Shown one piece after another: positions 59,864-64,000 of a stretch of 64,000 nucleotides of DNA (position 1 is its first letter; the number at the start of each line of letters is the position of its first letter). This DNA is from Oxytricha trifallax. Its lineage: Eukaryota; Ciliophora; Spirotrichea; Sporadotrichida; Oxytrichidae. Under the pieces are notes generated by a model. It made no database searches. It was not told the DNA's origin and worked only from the letters and a program-made list of their open reading frames with translations. Both the position numbers and the translations under genes were made by a program. The stretch spans positions 1 through 64,000 of the forward strand of contig ARYC01017131.1 in NCBI GenBank assembly GCA_000711775.1, in the 5' to 3' direction.

Positions 59864-61006
59864 TCATTGCTTATTTTTGGCATGGAACTCCTTTACTGGT
59901 TTGAAATATGGGTGATCCATGGCGTCCTTTGGAACGATTCTCTCTGCGTGATCGTACTTAAGCATCTTGCTAAGCAAGTCAAGTGCTTCCTCGCTGACTA
60001 GGTGCTCATTTGCTGAGTTGATAAACTTGTGCCATGGCTTCTTAGTGTGCTAACCCAAGATATCATCGTAGTGTGAATCTAGGGTAACGTTATACTTTTC
60101 AATATAAGCGTAGAGCTCCTCAGTTCCGAGAACCTTGGCGATCTTAACAAGTTAATCGTAATTGTCTTTGCCTTGGAAAAATGGCTCTTTCTGGAAAATC
60201 ATGCCTGAGAACATGCACCCTAGAGACCAGATATCAAGAGAGTAGTCATAGGTTTGCAAGTCAATAAGTAGCTCTGGTCCCTTGAAGTATCTTGAAGCGA
60301 CTCTTACGTTGTACTCTTGGCCTGGGTGATAAAATTCAGCAAGACCCCAATCGATTAATCTCAACTTTCTTGAAGCGTGATCAATCATAATGTTGTGTGG
60401 CTTGACATCACGATGAGTAATACCCTTAGAATGGCAGAAATCTAGAGCTTTGAGAATCTCGAACATATAGTAGCGGATATCAAAATCTGTGAAGCTTTTA
60501 TACAAAGTTCTGAAGTCTACATCGCCAGTGTCTACGTACTCCATGATAAGTGCGGGTGTCTTAGTCATAGGGTCGCGTACGACATCAATCAAATTAATGA
60601 TATTGATTCCATTTTTCAAAGTTTAGAGGATCTTAATTTCTCTTCTAATCTTAGTCTTCTTCACTATAGTCAAATTTTTAGCATACAATATTCAGTCATC
60701 ATTAAGCATAGACCATTCCATTAGTCATAATTTCATACTAACTTACCTGGTTTCAAGATCTTGATGACAATTCTCTCATTATTGAGAGTGTTGATGCCTT
60801 CATATACTTCAGAGTATTTTCCACGCCCAATCTTCTTAATGATTTCATAGTTCTCCTGTGACCTACACAATTTAAAGTTTATAAGGCAACCTAATCAAGC
60901 AGGGAATTTATTATACTTACCCAAATTTGACTTCGTAATTTTCGTAGTCTGAATATTCAGGTGGCATCTCCTCGCAGACATTAGCGTAATACTTTGGCAA
61001 GTTCAT
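59864..61006 (-). CDS. CSNK2A: Casein kinase 2 catalytic subunit (CK2 alpha)
   Basis: Starts [20 protein letters not shown] at 61006 and ends [10 protein letters not shown] with TGA. Two introns (60863-60920 and 60664-60746 in plus coordinates) have clean GT...AG ends. Kinase motifs: glycine loop [12 protein letters not shown], catalytic lysine in IVIKILKP, basic cluster [12 protein letters not shown] (CK2 hallmark), catalytic loop [10 protein letters not shown]2-specific [11 protein letters not shown] instead of DFG, and [14 protein letters not shown]2 is a constitutively active acidophilic Ser/Thr kinase and forms a tetramer with beta subunits. No eliminated segment was seen. It is the best conserved gene of the window along with RAD51. 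Confidence 0.97.
60664..60746 (-). other. Intron 2 of CK2-alpha
   Basis: The 83-nt segment starts GTAAGT and ends CTATAG on the minus strand. It joins ILKP to VKKTKIRRE. Confidence 0.85.
60863..60920 (-). other. Intron 1 of CK2-alpha
   Basis: The 58-nt segment starts GTAAGT and ends GTGTAG on the minus strand. It joins YEVKFG to [12 protein letters not shown]. Confidence 0.85.
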
Positions 61007-61534
61007 TTTTCAAATTTTAATATTTACTTATAAGATTGCAAATTTAAATTTATTATATAATTCATTTCTTAAGTTAATGGAATTAGAAATTAGGAGTAAG
61101 TAATATTTCAATAATCTCGAATCACATTGAAATATTCAATTTAATGGAAATCGTTTTATTTTATAAAATAATTTATCTTGGAATATTTAAAACTATTAAC
61201 ACTTATCTTGAACGTTATGTATTAAATAATATAAATAGAATTTTATATTTTATATTAAAAAATTTAACCAAATAAAAGAATAAATTTTTAAGAGAAGCTT
61301 GTTTTATCTTTTATATTATCTTTAGTAATATATTTAATTGCAATATTATTTTAAAAAAGATATTACAATATTTTAGTACAATAAAAATTTTATTTTATAT
61401 TAATTAAGAGGGAACTAGACATATTCCAAATTAATAGATCTCATTCATAATTTAAGCTTTAAGTTTTGTATTTTTATCAATCTTAAATTTTATCTACGGC
61501 CATTATTATAATTTAATAATTTATTATTTCAACA
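61007..61534. other. Divergent AT-rich spacer
   Basis: This lies between the starts of CK2-alpha (minus) and the ankyrin gene (plus), so it should hold both promoters. No motif is recognisable beyond AT-richness. Confidence 0.5.
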
Positions 61535-63419
61535 ATGAATGCTCTCAGGAATTTGTTCAAAAGTGGCCCAAGTGTAAGAAAGCATGCAAAATTCTTTAAG
61601 TTTTGCTTCGCTAAAAAAATGTCAATTTGATTTTAAATATTTTAACTAATTTTCATATTTAGGGATTCATTAAGAACAAGAGAATATTTAGAGCTTATGA
61701 AGCAAATGCTTACAAAGAAATGATATCGATGCTCTCTGGTTTAAATGCCTAATAATTCATCAACATAACTTAAGAAGATATGACTTTAATACATCATGCA
61801 GCTTTTGATGGAGATGTAGAGGCTATAGGCATGATGTCTTCACTCCCATATTTCAAGGAAATTATTGATAATGATACCAATGAGGTAAGTTTGGTGAACA
61901 AAATTTAATAACTATGAAGTACCTTTTTAATTTGCTCAAATAGCGAAAACACTTGATTTTAATTGATAAACTTGAACATTTACCATATAGGAAGGCTGGA
62001 CACCTTTGTTATGGGCAGCTTAACAAAGCGATACCACTATGGTAAAATATCTTGTAGAAAATGGGGCAAGTTTACTTAAACCCAAGAAAGATGGATTAAC
62101 TGTACTTCATGTAGCCGCCTGTTAAAACGATATTCAAACACTAGACTTTGCTATAAAAACCAAGCAGACAAAGAGCATTGATATTGGCAATGAAGAGGTA
62201 GTTTTTTTTTATAAATAATAATTAAATTCTTATTGCTAGGGATGGACTCCAGCACATTTTGCATCATTTTTGGGAAATTTTGATGCTCTTAATTTATTGA
62301 TTGAAAATGGGGCAGATCTCTCTAAGAAGCATTCAAAAAACCTAACTTGCTACGATGAAATTGTCAGACAAGATAATATAGATTTGCTTGGATATAAACT
62401 AAAATATATTAAATAACTTTATATTTATATTCCAAAATTATCAATGTTCCCATTCATTATAGAACAATTGAAATATCTTTATTTAAATAGAAGCATATTG
62501 AATCTTTAAAATATTTTAATAAAATAATATTTACTTTTAAAAATTGAAGTCTTATTTTTTAAAATTTTTTTCTTAACTTATTACTTTTACATTATAAAAT
62601 ATAAAGAATTTATTATTTAAAAGCTGCATAAAAAGGACTTTATGTAAGTATATACACTATGTAATAATAGCTAATTTCATTCAATCTCTATACTTTCAAG
62701 ATATTTTTATTGAATAAATTCTTGAATAAAACACATGTATTAATTGATTAAAGTTTTTGATGCATCTACTCTTATTCTAAAACAATGAAAAGAGATATGA
62801 AAACAGTAAAACCATAAATATTATAACTAAATTTTATAGCCTGGTAGTTTTGGCATGACTCATAAACATTATAATTAAATCAGACATATTTATTCTTATT
62901 ATAAAAAAGTTTATTGCAGCTGGAAGTGAGGGAACTTAATGCTTGAAATATTTAGTTGAGTAGGGAGAATTTGTTAATTAAATTTGCAATGAGCATGATT
63001 AAGCCACTCCACTGCATTTTGCTATAATAGTAAATAACTATGACAATCAGTGAATTTTAAGCAATATAAGATTTATATAAAGGTTATTTCATTTTTAATG
63101 CAAAGCTACTCTTGAGACACAGAGCAAATCCAAATGCAAGAGACAATGTAATTTAACTTATCATTTCGACTAATCTTATATAAATTTCCCTATATTATAG
63201 ACTGGAAATACACCATTACATTACGCTTGTGCTGGAAACAACCTATCAATAGTCAGAATGCTAGATGAATACAATGCTGATGCTACTATTAAAAATGTAG
63301 TGGGAGTTAGTTCTATAGACGTTGCGATTACTGAGGACTTAAAAGATATTAAACTACACTTCATGTCACAATAAAAATACAAAAATTATGACTTCTCTGG
63401 CTTTGCAGGGGCTAAATGA
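61535..63419 (+). CDS. Ankyrin-repeat protein
   Basis: The gene starts MNALRNLFKSGPSVRKHAKF at 61535; TGA is at 63417-63419. Ankyrin repeats are clear: MTLIHHAAFDGDVEAIGMM, EGWTPLLWAAQQSDTTMVKY, LTVLHVAACQNDIQTLDFA, GWTPAHFASFLGNFDALNLL, ATPLHFAIIVNNYD and TGNTPLHYACAGNNLSIVRM. The C terminus ends DFSGFAGAK. Repeats are separated by short introns (for example GTAAGT...CATATAG before the second repeat) and by AT-rich inserts, the largest at about 62415-62920, which may be an eliminated segment. There is no additional catalytic domain, so it is probably an adaptor protein. Confidence 0.8.
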
Positions 63420-63624
63420 TGTGTATTTAAAAATTGACCTGATTTATTTGGGGATGTGATTTACCTCTTAATGCAAATAATTAGTCATTTATTTAAACAA
63501 TAGACTATTTCTACATCGTAAAAGTATAGACTCATAGATAGTTCATTAAATTTATTTGTGAAAGAGTAAAGAAAATTGCATTATTTGATAATAGTATTAG
63601 CAATCATACATATACATACTAAAT

Positions 63625-64000
63625 ATGGGAGAAGACAAAAATAGCAAAAAGAGAACTTTTGATAAGATGAAGCTAGCTCAGAACCAAAAAGGAGGCATGG
63701 GTGCTGAATAGAACGGAGGAGAAGGACCTCGCCGTAGAGACAACAAAATGATGCAAAAGAAGTCCAAGCAAGAGAGAGGAAATAGTAGAGTTGTTGAAAA
63801 AGAGGACAATAAACAAATGGGTATTAACGCTATCGAGAAAATTTCATAATATGCAATTTTCACTATGGGTTATATGATTTAAGAATGTTTGTTTGCTTTT
63901 AGATAAGAAAAGAAGAGCTAAGGAACACAATCAAGTTGAAGTTGTGAGACAAGAAGACCCAGGTAGATTTGAAAAGAAGGGTGGTTACAAGGGCAAACAA
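63625..64000 (+). CDS. Basic Lys/Arg/Gln-rich protein, cut by the window end
   Basis: The frame starts MGEDKNSKKRTFDKMKLAQN at 63625 and continues RRRDNKMMQKKSKQERGN. After a gap at about 63850-63903 (AT-rich, ending TTTTAG; intron or short eliminated segment) it resumes as DKKRRAKEHNQVEVVRQEDP and RFEKKGGYKGK to the end of the window. It is strongly basic and hydrophilic, suggesting RNA or ribosome association, possibly an SERBP1/Stm1-like protein, but no diagnostic domain is complete. Confidence 0.55.

Noticed and set aside
1..64000. Scrambled or inverted gene blocks, as known in Oxytricha
   Set aside because: All blocks I could place are in order and orientation within their genes; none needed permutation.

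Overview
This window looks like germline (micronuclear) DNA of a hypotrich/stichotrich ciliate of the Oxytricha, Stylonychia or Tetmemena kind. Three things point there. (1) Every recognisable gene reads through only if TAA and TAG are glutamine and TGA is the sole stop; RAD51, CK2-alpha, an IGHMBP2-type helicase and others then become full-length. (2) Many genes are interrupted by AT-rich segments that are not introns. They are bounded by short direct repeats (pointers of 3 to 14 bp), and removing one repeat plus the segment restores the conserved protein. I checked eleven such junctions by hand; all lie in gene order, so no scrambling was detected. (3) A Tc1/mariner-type transposase and a short G4T4 telomere-type tract are present. 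Short introns (about 32-85 nt, GT...AG) occur as well.

Layout. 1-1620 is AT-rich and empty. About 1.6-9.8 kb is a mobile-element region: a DDE transposase (minus), a 257-residue coiled-coil protein (plus) and a large SecA-like DEAD ATPase (minus). The transposase and the SecA-like gene each carry a probable single frameshift. 9.8-14.1 kb is AT-rich. 14.1-17.3 kb is a TMEM245/AI-2E-type membrane protein (minus) holding a 686-bp GC-rich eliminated segment. 17.3-20.5 kb is AT-rich. About 20.5-31.1 kb is one long multi-pass PAS-domain protein (plus), into which a 1.06-kb element with 241-bp inverted repeats and a GC-rich P-loop ATPase fragment has been inserted. 31.2-34.9 kb is a Q/N/S-rich protein of unknown function (plus). 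35.0-35.5 kb is DPM3 (plus). 36.0-42.1 kb is a TPR superhelix protein (plus) split by, among others, a 2.1-kb insert with a YHYH-domain gene fragment and the telomere-like tract. 42.4-46.5 kb is an IGHMBP2-family helicase with R3H and AN1 domains (plus). 46.7-47.3 kb is a small membrane protein (minus). 49.0-50.1 kb is RAD51 (plus). 50.2-52.7 kb is a CEP78-like LRR protein (minus). 52.9-57.0 kb is a CBM20/trehalose-phosphate synthase (plus). 57.1-59.7 kb is a coiled-coil protein (minus). 59.9-61.0 kb is CK2-alpha (minus). 61.5-63.4 kb is an ankyrin-repeat protein (plus). 63.6 kb to the end is a truncated basic protein (plus).

The genes are mostly unrelated housekeeping or ciliary functions, as expected if each becomes its own small somatic chromosome after development. 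There is no operon logic. The most unusual content is the material nested inside germline-limited segments: a SecA-like ATPase alongside a mariner-type transposase, a Rep/SF3-helicase-like P-loop inside a terminal-inverted-repeat element, and GC-rich, gene-like cargo inside pointer-bounded inserts of two host genes.
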